The notes beneath the pieces were generated by a model. That model was given only the letters and a program-made list of their open reading frames with translations, ran no database searches and was not told where the DNA came from. A stretch of 64,000 nt of DNA from Tomocerus qinae (taxonomy: Eukaryota > Arthropoda > Collembola > Entomobryomorpha > Tomoceridae), in NCBI GenBank assembly GCA_020055645.1, contig CM034546.1, forward strand, positions 99,014,001 through 99,078,000, given 5' to 3'. A program made the position numbers and the translations under genes. Every line of letters starts with the position of its first letter. The first letter of the stretch is position 1. This document shows positions 13,363 to 26,744 of this stretch, one piece after another.

Positions 13363-16300
13363 GTTTTCATTTGAACTGACTGGTTGAGTTGAGCTGACTC
13401 TGTAAGTTTAAATCTGAGAATAGAAAGAAAGTACCTATATACTATTTAAAGCTATAATAAGTTAGGAATTGAGAGACTTTTCTTAAGAAACGTTTTTTTT
13501 AGATGCTAATATCCTCCATGGCAGTTATCTAGTACAACTATCTATCCATGCATGGGTTTACATTTACAAGAAAACCATGATATGTGTTAAGCAAATGGGA
13601 TGTGATAAAAAGTTTACAAGTAAAGTAGCAATGCCAATGCCATGGTCCAATTAAAACAGTGGTCTTCGTGGCCATGGGATCCCTAAGGTGAAGAACATAA
13701 ATGTTACAGATGAAACTAGGCTCCTCTGTTCTCCTTTACTATCAGCAGACTAAGGACAGCTTTGGGTACAGGGTGCTGGAAATAGTAGGAGATTGTGTGA
13801 ATGTGAACAGGAGTTACTACAAGGAGTACCTAGTCTTGTGTGTAATGCTAGATAATTGAATGCAATTCTGATCTGGTCTCTATCCTACTCTCGTACAGAG
13901 CATTTTAGCAAGTCATGTTGCTCCTATTGTGAATGTTTAGCTATGTCTGAGACTCACAACAGAAAACAACACAACAGTTTCCTTTCCTATAAATACAAAG
14001 CGACTTTGATACAGATACGCTTTGTTACTTCATCCTTAGTTACATTTAGGTAGTTCTTATCCTTTATTGTACGAGCTGATGTCGAAAAACCCGTGGTCAA
14101 ATAAAGATACAAGCACAGATCTTAACGTTAGATTTTCACGGACAAGTCTCAATGCAAACTCATGATATTAATACTGATTGTGAATGATACGTCAAAGCAA
14201 CATTTGCATACTATATTTGTACCATTTTATCTGACTTATGAAACGTTCTGTTTAATCATGAGATTTGTTTCTCAGCCTTCTACTCTTCTACACCTATCTA
14301 GGCAATAATGGTTTTCGTCGGATTTGCTATCTAATCTCGCATCACGTACTAAAAAACAATGTAAAATATTTACCTTGTTTTTGCCATCCTTAAAATTCTA
14401 GAATTTGTAGGATTTGGCATTTTTAATATTCCATTGTTAATCCAGAGAACGGCAATGTTTTTTAGTGTCTGTAGGAAAGAGCCTATGTAGTCTGTAGATA
14501 GTCCCTACCTACCCTACCACAATTGTAATGAGGTTCATATAGCTAATTAATTTCCTAAATTGTATTGTAATATGGGAATCATGGATGTAGACGGAAAATT
14601 GCCCCTCACAAACTTAAATACAAGGTAATTGTTTCGAGTTTGTAAATAAAAGTTGATAAGCATGAAGAGGATATCTTTGTACTCGGATAATGTGAGAACG
14701 GAGATTGAATGAGTTAGTGCAAGTGCAGCGACAGAATGAATTATGAGCCTGCAATTCGCGACAGGCAATAAATATCTACTATGTAGTTGTTTTTGCTATA
14801 TAGTAGTAGTTGTATTCTAGCCCTCTGAGATTGTTTATTTTAATGTAAGATACATAAACTGTGTAAGAAGATAGGAGTAAGTATGAAAATATGACAATGT
14901 AGGTACATATAGGAAAATCTCTGAAATATTCTTTATCAGATCTCATAATGGATGTGTTTTATATGCACATTCATTATAAGTAAAATTCAGTATTAAAAGA
15001 AAGGAAAAAAAATGTTGTATGAGTCTGTGTGTGATATGACGAAGGTAAAGCTAATATAAATTTTGGCTTATGGGCAGCAGATGTTATCTTGAGATTTAAT
15101 TCAAAGTCATAACCTACTTGGTTGTCGTAAATGTGTTTTCTCGAAAAATACTATGAGAATTAAGGTAAAATTTGCTATGAGTTGAACTGAGGGAGATTAG
15201 CATGTTATGAGACAATGGCTTTTACGAGCGCATCACGTATCAACTGGATAATCTAATCTAAAGCTAAGTGGCTAAGGTGAAAGATTTAGATGAAGAAGCG
15301 CTTACTGTTTTAGTGGCTGTAGGGATGAATGAATGGTTTTATAGTGAGTAATATATTGTAAGGTAAGGTTTAGAGAGATAAAATTCTAAAGGCTCATGGC
15401 GATTGGATGAGATCAGACGGATTTCTACCAGTTTGAGAGATAAGTCTGAATATCTCATCTTCATTCTTCACTCTGCGTGCTCTGTTGTTCTGTTCTCTTG
15501 GGACATGTAAATATGAATTAGGATAAAACATTAACCATGTAGGATGCCATTATAAAAGGTACCTGAATCCTAGTAGTAGGCAATATCTGTAAAATATACG
15601 AGGATGTAGTTGTGAACTGCTTTGGTACTACTTGTTATTTTGTTGAGTCTGTTCACTCTGTGTTAAGGCTCGTTTAGTGTTTTCCTCCTGACAAGATATC
15701 CCAATCAAGATTTATTGTATCGGGTTGTCCAATGCCAGGGAGCGTAGAAGGTAGAGAGAAGATTGTAATTAGAGCCAAGGCAAGGCTAGGCAAACCAAGA
15801 CTTGAGTAAACTAGAACATAATATTATTGCTAGAGATGTACATAGTAGTATTTATGTTTGATGGTGTTACACATTACGTGAGTTATATAATGGGATGGAA
15901 AAGCTTTCTTAAGGTAAGTTATGTTGGGTGTAAGGTAAAAGATATATTACTCTGTCTATATAGATCGTGTAAATGTAGGAGAATGATTTAGATGGAGAAA
16001 ACTCAACCAGACTGACAGAGAGGCTGATGGAAAGAAAGAATGTGTGTATGCAAAGGGAAGGAAGATGCATGGCAGAGCTACTCGCTTAATTATCTGTATC
16101 GGCCAATCAGCCATGCAAATGATAACGAAATGAGTTTACAAACAAGTGAAGCTTATGCCAGACGTCCTGGGGGAAATAATTTATAACTTACTAGGCGATA
16201 CATTACTAATGCATGTTTAAGTATTCATGCGGCCGTGGTTGTCGATGTACGATGTACTCTTTATCCAACTCTTTACTAATTCTAGATCAGCGACGACAAT

Positions 16301-19300
16301 GACAATGAAATATAGTCAGACCTTTAGATCATGTTCCACATCCGATAGTGCCTACTTAGGCGCATAAATACTCACATAGTCAAACAGGTGTTTGACTTTG
16401 TGCAATTTTACCAGGGAATTGCTCCTGTTTCAATTAATCGCTTCTTAAGAACCAGATAGGCTTAAATGAATGGCTTTCAAGAAGAAACGAGAAGGAAGAA
16501 ATGTACAGTGTGATAATAATATTATAAACTATACCGAACTGCCTTTTCGGAACAGTAAAAAAGTTTTTGTCGGGAGAATTCTTCCTTTGCTCGTTTAGCT
16601 CAGTGAGATAGTCATTTTGGAGGACTTGTGGAGTGGAGGCGAGCTCCGAGTCTATTTAGGTAGCCCTTTAGGGCTCAAAGTGCCCAACGCTCAGCACAAA
16701 GCAATCTGTATTGTCCGAGATGAATATGAGTTGTGATAAAAAATTAGACAGGTTGAAAAGTAAGTACCAACCTAGGATGCCTATACATTTTTTGTTAGAT
16801 TAATATGTGTTTAGTAAGCACAAGGAGGGAAGGGACAGAGGAGCCCCTTGAAATTTCATATTAAGTTTTTCCACCCTCAGCTCTTTAATAATGTCAGTAG
16901 CTAACTTGATCTCTCACATGCTTTGAGCACTGTAACTACCTATAGCTTCTTATATTTTATTGAGTGTTTTATTACAGTATTGTGTTTCACTATAATGCCC
17001 TGGTTTTCTGTGTAGACCACTTAAATGGATAGGAAGGGCTGTATATGAATGGAACTCACGATGAGAGGTAAAATATAATTTTACAAGAAACAGCAAACTC
17101 ACTCTCATCGTCAATTTATATAGTTGTAGCTGTAGGATGACACGAACTTTCTCCATCGTACTTGTAAATAGCTATACTTTGTATATATAAATAGTTTACT
17201 TATTAAGATCCTTTGGGATAGAATTGCCATTGAATTCTCCCACCCACCCGTGCGAAGGAACTTTAGTTTATTGCATTAATAGCTACTACTGTATGTGGTA
17301 ATGTACTGTATGTAAGCGTTTAATCATTTTCCATTAAATCGTTTGAATTTATTCTGAAGAATTAAATGAGATTCAGTTCACGGTCTGATGAATGCAATGC
17401 GAAGGGCCTTAAAATCCAGACCTTCGTTAAAAATGTGACGGTTGAAGGCATGTAAAGCATAAGTAGGGAAATATTACAAGAAAAATAGCTTACGCTTCAC
17501 AACATTTTACCTCGGAGGAACGTACGAGGAATGAGATGAAGTTGACTTTTTCAAGTGGACAATAGACACAGGTGGGATACTGCCTAGGACAAAAATTCAT
17601 ATAAAAAATCCCCCTTCTCGTCGTTTTTACAGTGAATTGCTTTATGTAAGTGTAACACATTGAATATTGTGGGTGAGTTAAAGAAAGTCTGTAATAATAT
17701 TGTTAATTATGTCCTTATAGTCCGGGAAGGATGATAATGCTTTCTTTATATTCTATTCTAGTACAATATGTAAATGGGTAATGGAAACGCTAGTTTATAT
17801 AGGAAATTGGAAATTGCCATGCGGTACTCTCTGACACGGTTATGACAGTTAATTTCCTCAGCACCAAAAGTCATTAGATATGGTTTAACTTATTCAATTC
17901 AAATGATCACTTTAGGTTTGGATAGTTAAGGAGAATTAGTAAATGTTGTTGTTCTGTGTCTTGTGTCCTAACCATGAGACTAAATTATTCCACGCTTTAT
18001 CTCTTAGTTCTCAATTCTTTCGTAAGGAAATGCGTCACATGCTTTATATCAGATAAACCTAAATGATTTGGCAAACTTGTAGATACTAGTAAGGAGAAAT
18101 ATCTTTTTGCAATGCAAAAACATCAGTTAATGATAGAGATGAAATGAAATCCCACTTATGTTCTAGTACCTTGAAAGTTGAAGGTTTTCGGACTCTGATC
18201 ATCAGAATACATAAAAGAAAATTGCTATTAATTTAAATTGGGCAGATAATCACGTGCAGCGTTTTACGTGACAATTGATTTGCAATTCATACTGAGTGGT
18301 TATACAGTTGATAACGGCTTTAGTAGACTGCTTGGAGACAGTTAGCATGTGTAATTGTGTACTGATAATCATCTGAGGATATTATTTGAATAAGTGATAT
18401 GTAAAATACTATCTAGGTACATGCACGTGTGTAGTTTGGTGTGGTTGAGAGATTGTATCAGAATTAAGGAAGTGTCATTACAATTTAAAATATCATAAAG
18501 CATGAAAATGTGACGTGTGAATTGAATATAAATGACTTCTTGTACTGCTAACTCAAAAGGATTTTCTCTTACGTATTACATTTTTCTATTATTAGCATGG
18601 CATTAGCACTTTTGCATTTAACTAAAGTTGATAAGTATAGATTTATTCAAGAACCGTATTACCGTTTAGTTTTCTATTACTTTTATGAATGTTAAATGAT
18701 GATATTAAGTTAAAGATCATTTGAACTGATGCGTCCGTTATGAGCAAAGCAATGATCTACTCCTAGTTACACTTCAAAGTTCAAGTGGAGATTTAAAAAT
18801 TATTTTCTTACAATCAATTTAGTATGTCTCATTGGAATTTGACGGTGAGAATCGTTAATTGTAAATGAAATTATTAATGTTTACCATAAAGAAATATAGA
18901 TATATCTACCTTATTGAATTGAGTTAAAACGATATTCGCATGGTAAACGTGTATGAATTACAGAGATAGCATAAGTCGAGCTCATTAGTCTAAAAATGAG
19001 GTAATATTAGTAGTAGTACGTGTAATTTAAGTTCTATTTTAACACTTGAGTCTGGAAATTACTGATGATAAAGAATAGGAGTTATAAAAAAATTTTTGAA
19101 AGGTCGAGAAAGGTTAGAGAGCGACAGAGCAAGAGAGAGGGTTGTTAAGTAGAGGAAAAATCGTGTGAAGAGCTGTTGGCAGGCTCCTGACTCTGGTTGT
19201 ATTTTGTAAAGAGAAAAGAGATGAGTTCATAAATAATCAGGTGAAAACGGGTGAGACACTTGGGAGTTAGTAGAAGGGTGAAGTAAACCCGAAACCAGCG

Positions 19301-20684
19301 TCGGTCTCGCCTCTTCAGACTCAGAGCGTGAGCTGTAATAGTAATATTAGTAATAATGTTGGGTAATGTAACGCCTAAAGTGCGTGAGGAGAAGATCGGA
19401 GTAGAACAAGTTGGTTAAATAAATGCAGGTAATCTAAAGAAGGTTGTTTTGTGTTTTATTGGAATGATTCCCGAGTACTGATAGATAGTTTAGGAAGAGA
19501 AGAGACTGGAGGATAAAAAAATTCTTTTGGCTCGTTACTCCGAGTGAACTACATAGGAACGGGCTGTTTTGATTGGATTTGATGCGATAATAAGTATAGG
19601 TGATCTGTGATCTTGAATTGAAGTTAACTAAACTGAACTGATTCCCTTGTTCTCCTGCCTTGCTATGGTTTGGCAGATCGTGATCAAAGTCTCGGGTTTT
19701 TTATGTCGACTCGTCGTGGCTTGATTTCAGCAGAAAAAGAGCCCCAGCAAAGCATCTTTTGTTTTCTTACTTTTTATTTGTTTAGAGTTTGATGGTCGAC
19801 TTGAGTTTTTGAGTGAGTGAGTCAGGCAGTGAATTTAAGGTAGTTTGCTATTGCTCGCAGGATCTATTGACTTTAGACACACATAACACTTGTGCATAAT
19901 AAAGAGGATTTAAGCTCAACTTGAGTTTCGTTAATGAGCTTAAGTTTAGCACGTTGCGTAAACGTAATTGCGAGCTAAATAGTTAGGTAGTCTTGCCTGT
20001 CTATCCATTTATTCATTGTATTGCATGCTTTTAACAAGGTGACGTAAATGGGAGGTGGTAACTCACCTAATGAACTTAGGTAATTAAAGCTAGCCTACTC
20101 TTCAGCATTTTGGAGGTCTACCAAATGAAATTATACCAAGACTCGTATTAATATTTTCATGAGCCAACGAGATTTACTAACGATACATAAAAATTGCAAT
20201 AGCCATTGGATATTCTTAAAGGAAATACATAAAAGTGTGGGAACTCCATATATAATATAAAGCTACTATCACATAGGCACTTGTATTTCGTGTTTATATC
20301 CGATTTAATTTGATTTTAGAGTACATACTACATAAGAGCTTGATTGGATTATGTATAAATATTTTCATATGCTAACGAATGGCAAGTGCCCTTGGCTTGA
20401 CTTCATTTGTCTTGGCTCCCCGTTGCTAGTCCATAGAGTATTATCATTTTATAACTTCTCAGTGTAATCGCAAATTTCATGTTTGCATACTGAAGTGAAT
20501 TAAGAATTCGCTTAGCATCTTCTTATAGGTAAGGTAGGTTTTGTTAAGATAGTCTCGGTATTACGAAATGCTCGCATTGCGTGGCAAGTTTTGGCGAATT
20601 ATTACTACAATATATGCCACCTGGTCATACTTAAGCTTTCTTTACTGGTTATGGACATAAGGTTTTTTTCTTCTCTATTTTAGT

Positions 20685-20704
20685 ACTTATGCTCAAGCAT
20701 AAGT
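20685..20704. repeat. Short palindrome
   Basis: ACTTATGCT and AGCATAAGT are perfect inverted copies around a central CA. No neighbouring gene makes it a terminator, and one or two such palindromes are expected by chance in 64 kb. Confidence 0.5.
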
Positions 20705-23700
20705 GATGTTCATGTGACATGATTTTAAGAAGTACAAGTACCTACTCAAGTTCCCTCAACTTATCCTCTTGTTAATTATAGTAATTACGATATTATAATT
20801 ACGCAGGAGAGTTCCGTTCTTTATGTGTAAACGAAATGAGTTTTTCTTAGCAGTCGTATGATAAATAGTAGTGGAGTGGGTGAAATGGAAACGCAAACGT
20901 GCGTACAAGTTGAAATGCACGAACACTTATTGTTATGTTGAAATAAAAATACAAACTAGAACAAACCAGGGCATTACTTCGACAATGAAATAAATAATGA
21001 GTTAAATGTTTTCTGTTGTCCTGTCTGGTTGGAAAATGAGGCTAGGTCTACTACAGATTTTGAGACAGGACTACCAACAATCTTAGTTTGAATGAAATGA
21101 AGTGCGAGTAATAACGCAATGAAGGTAAGTAAGGTGACGGTGGTGATTAACTAAGTAGACGGCAGAGAATTAAGGTGGGAAATAAATGGTGCCGTCGATT
21201 ACTGCCTTCCCTACACAGACAGTCCTTAACTAGTATATCACTGCACAACTAAGTACAATATACCTATTGCCCTATCGCCTATGCTAATATGAACAGATAG
21301 AGATCTGCCACAGTTTAAGTATGAGTCAATGAAAGTGCTATAAAAACTGTATACTTGTCGTACCTTGGAAATAGTTGTAATAACCCAGGTAGGTGTATAA
21401 GGTAAAATGCTGGCGTAGTGATTCAGAAAACATGTTTACTTTACTAACAGGCTGAAAATGTGTAAGAATGGTCTGTCTGCCTTATTTCAGTAGGTACTTT
21501 TGTTTGCATGTACCTAGGAAAAAGGCAATAAGGTAACAAATCTTCAAGTCAGCACTATAAGGAAATGGCTCCTCAATAATAAATATGATGAGAAGAGTAG
21601 AGAATGGAGATAAAAAGGTGTCGTGAGGAAAATGGGTAGAAAATATGAGAAGGCCGAAGATTTTCCGTCTTGTTACAAATGTGGAGTTAACGTATGAGGC
21701 TGTCATGTTTGATTCTGTTCTAAGTTCTAGGTAATAAGATTTTTTTCATATTCAATCATATCTTGTTGCTCTGATTACAGTCTGTAGGTTAGAAAATGAT
21801 GAGGGGGAACGTATATTTATTACAACTCATCTTTCTCTACTCACTCACCCATTTCATTGCAGCAGTCCACTATCTCCAGTTGAAAACAAGACAAGCACGC
21901 ATCATTTTATAGTATAAGTTCTAGTTTCAATATGGAGGGATTCTTATAAGAAGTAGTAGAAACTTTTCAGAGTGTACTTAGGTTTACGCTCTTTAGACTC
22001 CTTTCTTTAGGGAATACGATGAACATTTTTTTGTCAGAAGTTTGATTTGGTAATAAAAATGTATGAAAGGAGTGCACGAGAATTTTGGAAGTCATAATTC
22101 TGAGCATTGAGATAAAGTAGAGCAGAGAGGACCATATTTTTAAAAAGTGAAATAGTTTTCGATTAAGTTGGCAATTGAATTATGCTACAAGTTATTAATC
22201 TGATTAGATGTGATGTGATGATTATGGAGAAAGAGTATGGATGAAATGTCAAGACGGATCTTTTTTATTTTGTGCACATGTTGTTTTTACGATTTCTGAA
22301 ATTATGATGATATACTTATTTCGTTTTACGACATGGCAAGGGACTATTTAGAAATTGAATTCGGCTCATTCTGCTACTTTAATTTTTTTATATCTCATTT
22401 GATCAGAGTGGGGCCACAAAGGGAAAGCCAAAGGGTGTAATAAGATTTCCTAGGTGTACCTATATAAGACTATTTAGATAGTACTATATTATGAACCGTG
22501 TTTGAAGGAGATGATTATTTATTTCATTTTGTGGGCAAAGAGGAGGTGTACTCGACGTTTTGGTAAATTGGCCTAAAGTAGTGGCAATCATAAAGATAGT
22601 CGAAATATGCCCTTACTTATAGGAATGCGATATCTTTATGATATGATGACCTGGATAGAATTCCATAAACAGAGATAAGTAAATGGAGAAGAAAATAATA
22701 TAGTTTTTTATGTGCGTATTGAGATTGTTAAATTGAATTGAACGGAGAGAGGGAAGGGAAGACGGAACGGTTTGTGATGATGAAGAGTTGTATAGGATAA
22801 TAGTTTAAGTAGTTCTCTAGCATTTTTATGTGTTTAATATCACGTTGATATATTGCAAAGAACAGTTGGAAGAATGGGAGTAATGTTGGCAATAAATAAT
22901 AATATTATAATCACACACATACGATAGAGTTGGAGAAACATTCATCATGGGAGGACATAGGAGCAAAAGGCAACGAAATGATTTCGTTATGGGGCTCGCT
23001 GTAATTTTAGGGATCGTTGGGAATGTGAATGGGATGGATTGTTTAAGATAGAAGTCTCAATTGCCAAATGCTTCCGTCCTGTTATGTTCTGTTTAGCTGA
23101 TTGGCCGGGATGATCTTAATGATAATAGAAAGGAACGTAAGGGTAATATGATAATGTGATGATTATATCTTGGCAAGTATCTTAAATTATCATCAGTTTT
23201 TATTGTTTTGTCGTCGTCTGGTGGATAACGTTGGAGAGGAGAACGAAAAAGTTATCTCTGTCTATTCAGAAGATATAGCATTGTTGCTTTGTAGTAGCTT
23301 CGTTGTTTCAAGAGATCTACCTTGTGTACATAGTCGAGGTAGAGTGAGAAAGCTGACGAGACAAGGGAAATAAATTGGCTGCTTTGCTGTGGAATTAATT
23401 GGGGCTTCAGGGCTCGACTCCATCTGTTAACAAGGTGGGCAGGTTTTTGTCATTGATTTTCCAAACAGTCTATCAGACAGCACAAGGGAAAGAAATCCGA
23501 AGAAATTCAAAGCATTTTAATTTTAACGCATTCTAAATTAGGATGACTTGTTCGGAAATCGTTGTAATGGGTCCTTTCCGCGTGAGTCTCCCCGTGCAGC
23601 TCCGTTTTGTTCTAAGTAATGAAGGCATTAAAATGGTTTAAATGGGGCGGAGGACGCTTCTTCTCATTCTTATCTGCATTTTGGCAGGCGTTTCACTCTA

Positions 23701-24070
23701 CATTTCTACTCTTTACTAAATGGCACTCTATGGATTCACTCTAATAGTAGTATTAGTGTATCTTTAGGCAGAAGCTACGCTACTCAGCTTTGTTGTTGAT
23801 AGTGTTTGCAAAAAAATGCAAAAGCGACAGACTACCATTAAAATACCGCCACAGTTGACGATGACAGTCATGCAAATTCTAAGCTCTGTCGCTTCGGCTC
23901 GCGTGAAGGAAAAAGGACAGTTGCCCTGTAAAAAGGCTGGCTTTGTTTTACCAAAGTCATGGCAGAACTAATTAAGTTATTTTTATTTTTGCACAGATTG
24001 CAGAAATTGTTGCGTAATGGAAGTAGTACTATAATACGGCTATGAGCTCAATCTGCAATAATTACAATGA

Positions 24071-24421
24071 TTATGCACAGTAATGGTTATGTTTGCTATT
24101 CGAAAACATCCTATCAGATTCATCATTCATAGTCGATGAGAATTGACACGTCAAGTTTGTGTGTTTTTCGTTTAATTCCCTCTGCCATGCATATAATAAT
24201 ATGGGCACATACTCATAGTCGTTGGATTGCGGCTTTCTGGGTGTTAAGCCAGCATTAAAGGTGGCATTCACTGAAGAGACGTGCAGAATGGTTTGAGGTA
24301 CTGTCCTTATCTGGGGATCTCTAGCCCGTTGAGTTAGGTGTACGTAGATGTGAGATATCTGTAATTCTTTAACAAGCTCATGCTGAGTTCTGACTCTTAA
24401 ATCTAAAGATACGGGAGAGTA
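24071..24421 (-). other. Stop-free minus-strand segment, faintly transposase-like
   Basis: Read on the minus strand, this frame is open for 116 codons between TAG (24424-24422) and TAA (24073-24071). It has no ATG until late, so alone it could only be an exon or a decayed coding region. The translation contains TQHELVKELQIS, which has the flavour of a helix-turn-helix. It then has AGLTPRKP, later RELNEKH, then NDESDRMFS. The order GL, RxP, RxL..KH and DES with these spacings recalls the region ahead of the first catalytic Asp of Tc1/mariner transposases. No downstream WG motif, second Asp or final Glu/Asp is visible in any frame, and the likeness is by eye only. Chance similarity is the more likely explanation. 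Confidence 0.15.
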
Positions 24422-24424
24422 CTA

Positions 24425-25089
24425 CGATTCATATCCTTTTGCTTCCTTTTCTTTGCTTTTCTATGCTTTACTTGTTTGATAAGTACAAAGAGGTTAACGA
24501 GAAATCTATCCGAAAATAAGTATGACATGTGCTTGAAAATATACTCACGTATAGTATAATTTATTTGAGTAGTATATGCCATAATGTTCGTAATTTTATT
24601 CTCATAGTCTTAAAGATATGATAGGCCTTAGTAAATGGGCACGGAAAAGTAAGTAGATAGCCCAGGACGGTATTCTTGAGGACTCTAATGTAAACGTTGA
24701 TGTGCATGTAGGAGTTTTGTGTACGTATGTACATAAATACATGGTACATTTTCGCTTTGTGTTGCATTGTGTACTTAACATTACCATCACTATTGGCCAT
24801 AATGGTTCAGTTGATCTCAAGTACTTTACCTTCTTTATGATGCATTGAATTCAACGAGGGAAGGCAAGGCGTATGTATAATACGAAAGGGTACGGAACAT
24901 CTTTACCTTTTCCTCAGCTTAGAGTTTCTCGCCATTTCTTTTGCTTTTACTCCGAATAGGATCTCTATAGAAGTTATAGTATGACCATGTAGAAAGATGT
25001 ACGACGCATTTGGTATCCCGAGTCTCTACCAAACGAAAGGATTTTTTGAACATTTGTAAGAATGCCGTTGTGTTGTCGCTGCCTGTGTC
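24425..25089. other. Non-coding stretch, nothing recognised
   Basis: Two overlapping minus-strand frames of 72-79 codons occupy 24561-24820 but look like composition artefacts, and neither has a motif. I see no repeat or RNA gene. Confidence 0.5.
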
Positions 25090-25479
25090 CTAAGTTACGT
25101 TTCCCAAATCAGATCGCAAACGGGATTCAATGATGTAAAAGTAGGAAACATGGGATGGATATGTGTGGGAGGATATACATGTCTTGTTAGGGAGAAAATA
25201 GCATCTTTGACTGGTTTGGTTAGAGAGAGTATTGGTAGTCTGAGGTGCTTCAACTTTATTGACATGTGTAATGGTCTGTTCGGCCCTGTCCTTAGAGAAT
25301 CTTTCTTTACATTTCAATTCGGATAAATAGAAAAAATTCAAGATTTTCCCCATCCTTATTGAACATTTAAGGGACAGTGATGTGAAGGAAATAAATTCCT
25401 TTCGTGGACAACGTAGATAGATGTTATGTATTTGGAAAAAACACTCAAATGACCAGGTTGGTTGGATGGTTGGTTGCAT
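25090..25479 (-). CDS. Candidate 129-residue reading frame, unknown product
   Basis: The frame is open to 25557 (155 codons if a TTG start is allowed) and gives 129 residues from the first ATG at 25479. The protein is polar and mixed in composition, with several Cys and a charged middle (LKCKERFSKDRAEQTI). No signal peptide, membrane segment or known domain is seen. Its length is above average for this window and its residue mix is more protein-like than the hydrophobic frames, but it has no homology support, and no promoter or splice signal was found beside it. Confidence 0.15.
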   Translation of the reverse strand: MQPTIQPTWSFECFFQIHNIYLRCPRKEFISFTSLSLKCSIRMGKILNFFYLSELKCKERFSKDRAEQTITHVNKVEAPQTTNTLSNQTSQRCYFLPNKTCISSHTYPSHVSYFYIIESRLRSDLGNVT

Positions 25480-25598
25480 TAGGACTATATTGCATTTATA
25501 TGTAAAAGGAATGAATTGAAATGGATTCTCAACTCTTTTCGACTGTCTGTGTAGCAAGAAGATATTTCCCTGGGTAGGTAGGCATGCACATATTACTC

Positions 25599-25607
25599 TA
25601 TAAAAGG
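25599..25607 (+). promoter_or_regulatory. TATA-box-like site
   Basis: TATAAAAGG lies 32 bp before the ATG at 25631. The match to a TATA box is good, but the spacing leaves almost no 5' untranslated region, and such words occur elsewhere in AT-rich DNA (for example near 15552). Confidence 0.2.
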
Positions 25608-25630
25608 ACGAGAGAGAGTAAGAGTAGCTG

Positions 25631-25840
25631 ATGGTGAGGAGAGCACTCCCACATTTTTACGGAGAAATGAAAAAGAAACGCATGACCACTCTAAGGACAT
25701 TATGGGGAAGGAAGAAGAAGCTGAGAAGATTAGATAGGACGGATAGAATTCCATTCAGTAGGCACGCTCTATTGGGTTCAATGGATGTTGTGCTTGGTTG
25801 GCTGTTGGTTTGGATAGGATTGGATTTTGATGTGATTTGA
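25631..25840 (+). CDS. Candidate 69-residue basic frame with hydrophobic C-terminus
   Basis: ATG 25631 opens a 69-residue frame. The first half is extremely basic (KKKR, GRKKKLRR) and the last 20 residues are hydrophobic (DVVLGWLLVWIGL), like a basic peptide with a C-terminal membrane anchor. A TATAAAAGG motif stands 32 bp upstream. The basic residues come from a purine-rich + strand and the hydrophobic end from a GGATTG/GATG-type simple-sequence patch, so both halves may only reflect local base composition. No family is recognised. Confidence 0.15.
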   Translation: MVRRALPHFYGEMKKKRMTTLRTLWGRKKKLRRLDRTDRIPFSRHALLGSMDVVLGWLLVWIGLDFDVI

Positions 25841-26007
25841 TTTCGGCTGGTTTTTCGGTTGTGACCAACCGGAAGCCCATAAGCCATCTAAGCAAACGTC
25901 AGCACTATTTCTCTCCTTCCTCTATAAGACTATACATCTCCCATAACTTCCCTTCCACAGGAATAAAATGAGATGTGATGCGATGTGATTTGATGTCGGG
26001 TCGATGT
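25811..26007. repeat. Two patches of GATTG / GTGATG simple sequence
   Basis: 25811-25846 carries GGATAGGATTGGATTTTGATGTGATTTG-like sequence and 25969-26007 carries GAGATGTGATGCGATGTGATTTGATG-like sequence. Both consist of drifting 5-6 bp units of the same type. Related words recur through the window. Confidence 0.6.
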
Positions 26008-26744
26008 CTCTGGTATTTTGTTATTAAGATTGTGTTTGTGACATACCGAGAGCTTCCTTGGAATTTTCAAATTGCGAATAGCCGGACAGACGATCCTAAA
26101 AGTCTGTCCTGGAATTTACAAAATTTGACTAGAGACATTGTCCAATTCGCCATTCCTTAACATTTTTTCTTGAACAATTGTTACAGCCTGCACAGTTTCA
26201 CAAGATATCTATTGAAACTAAAGAAAATGTAATTTATGGAACGAACTAAAATAATACATAGAGTTAATTCGACAAAAATTTAATTATGTGATTTTTTTTT
26301 GTTTTTTAGGTAAGTCAAGAATTTTTTCTTTCTGTGGGCATTTTCCATCAAAACTGTCATCGTTTTCCGGTCAACTACACACAATGAGTACATACAATGT
26401 AATTTCCTTCCGTGGATGTGATGGTGAGCTGTTTAGGTTTGTTGAAGATTGGAGAGGCGCCCACGCTTTACTTTAAAGTGAAACGAAAAGGTTTGATCCG
26501 GCAGATGATTAAAACACGCAAGTGGAAAAGCTAGCTAAATAACGTGTTGAGTTAAGCAAACAAAACCCACGAGCGACTCTCGACTCGTGTGTGGCAAATT
26601 TTTATAGTTTTTTCATCACTAAGCCCAAAGATTTAATTACTAGGTTTGGTGAAAACGTATTGTGAGAGCGGAAAGAGGAGTAAAAATCTGCCATAAAAAT
26701 GCGGATTGAATTAAGGAGAAAAGCCGTAAAAATGTGTCTTTTCA
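25841..26744. other. Non-coding stretch, no gene supported
   Basis: Apart from the GATG patch at 25969-26007, only frames of about 60 codons are present (for example 25975-26160 and 26288-26476, +). None has a recognisable motif. Confidence 0.45.

Larger units (their letters stand above)
12521..24070. other. Long gene-poor block with G-rich + strand segments
   Basis: Over 11 kb without a supportable gene; frames stay below about 75 codons. The + strand is strongly G-rich over C in parts: 22741-22800 has 24 G and 3 C by count, and about 19040-19960 looks similar. Small features: a TTCA repeat at 13346-13362, a GAGT repeat at 19808-19823, a near-perfect palindrome at 20685-20704, and a short Met-less frame at 23170-23373 (+) whose residues look protein-like. 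I see no RNA gene. Confidence 0.5.

Noticed and set aside
16596..16665. tRNA-like D-arm sequence (TTTAGCTCAGTGAGATAG)
   Set aside because: There is no anticodon stem, T-arm (GTTCRA) or acceptor pairing at the right distances.
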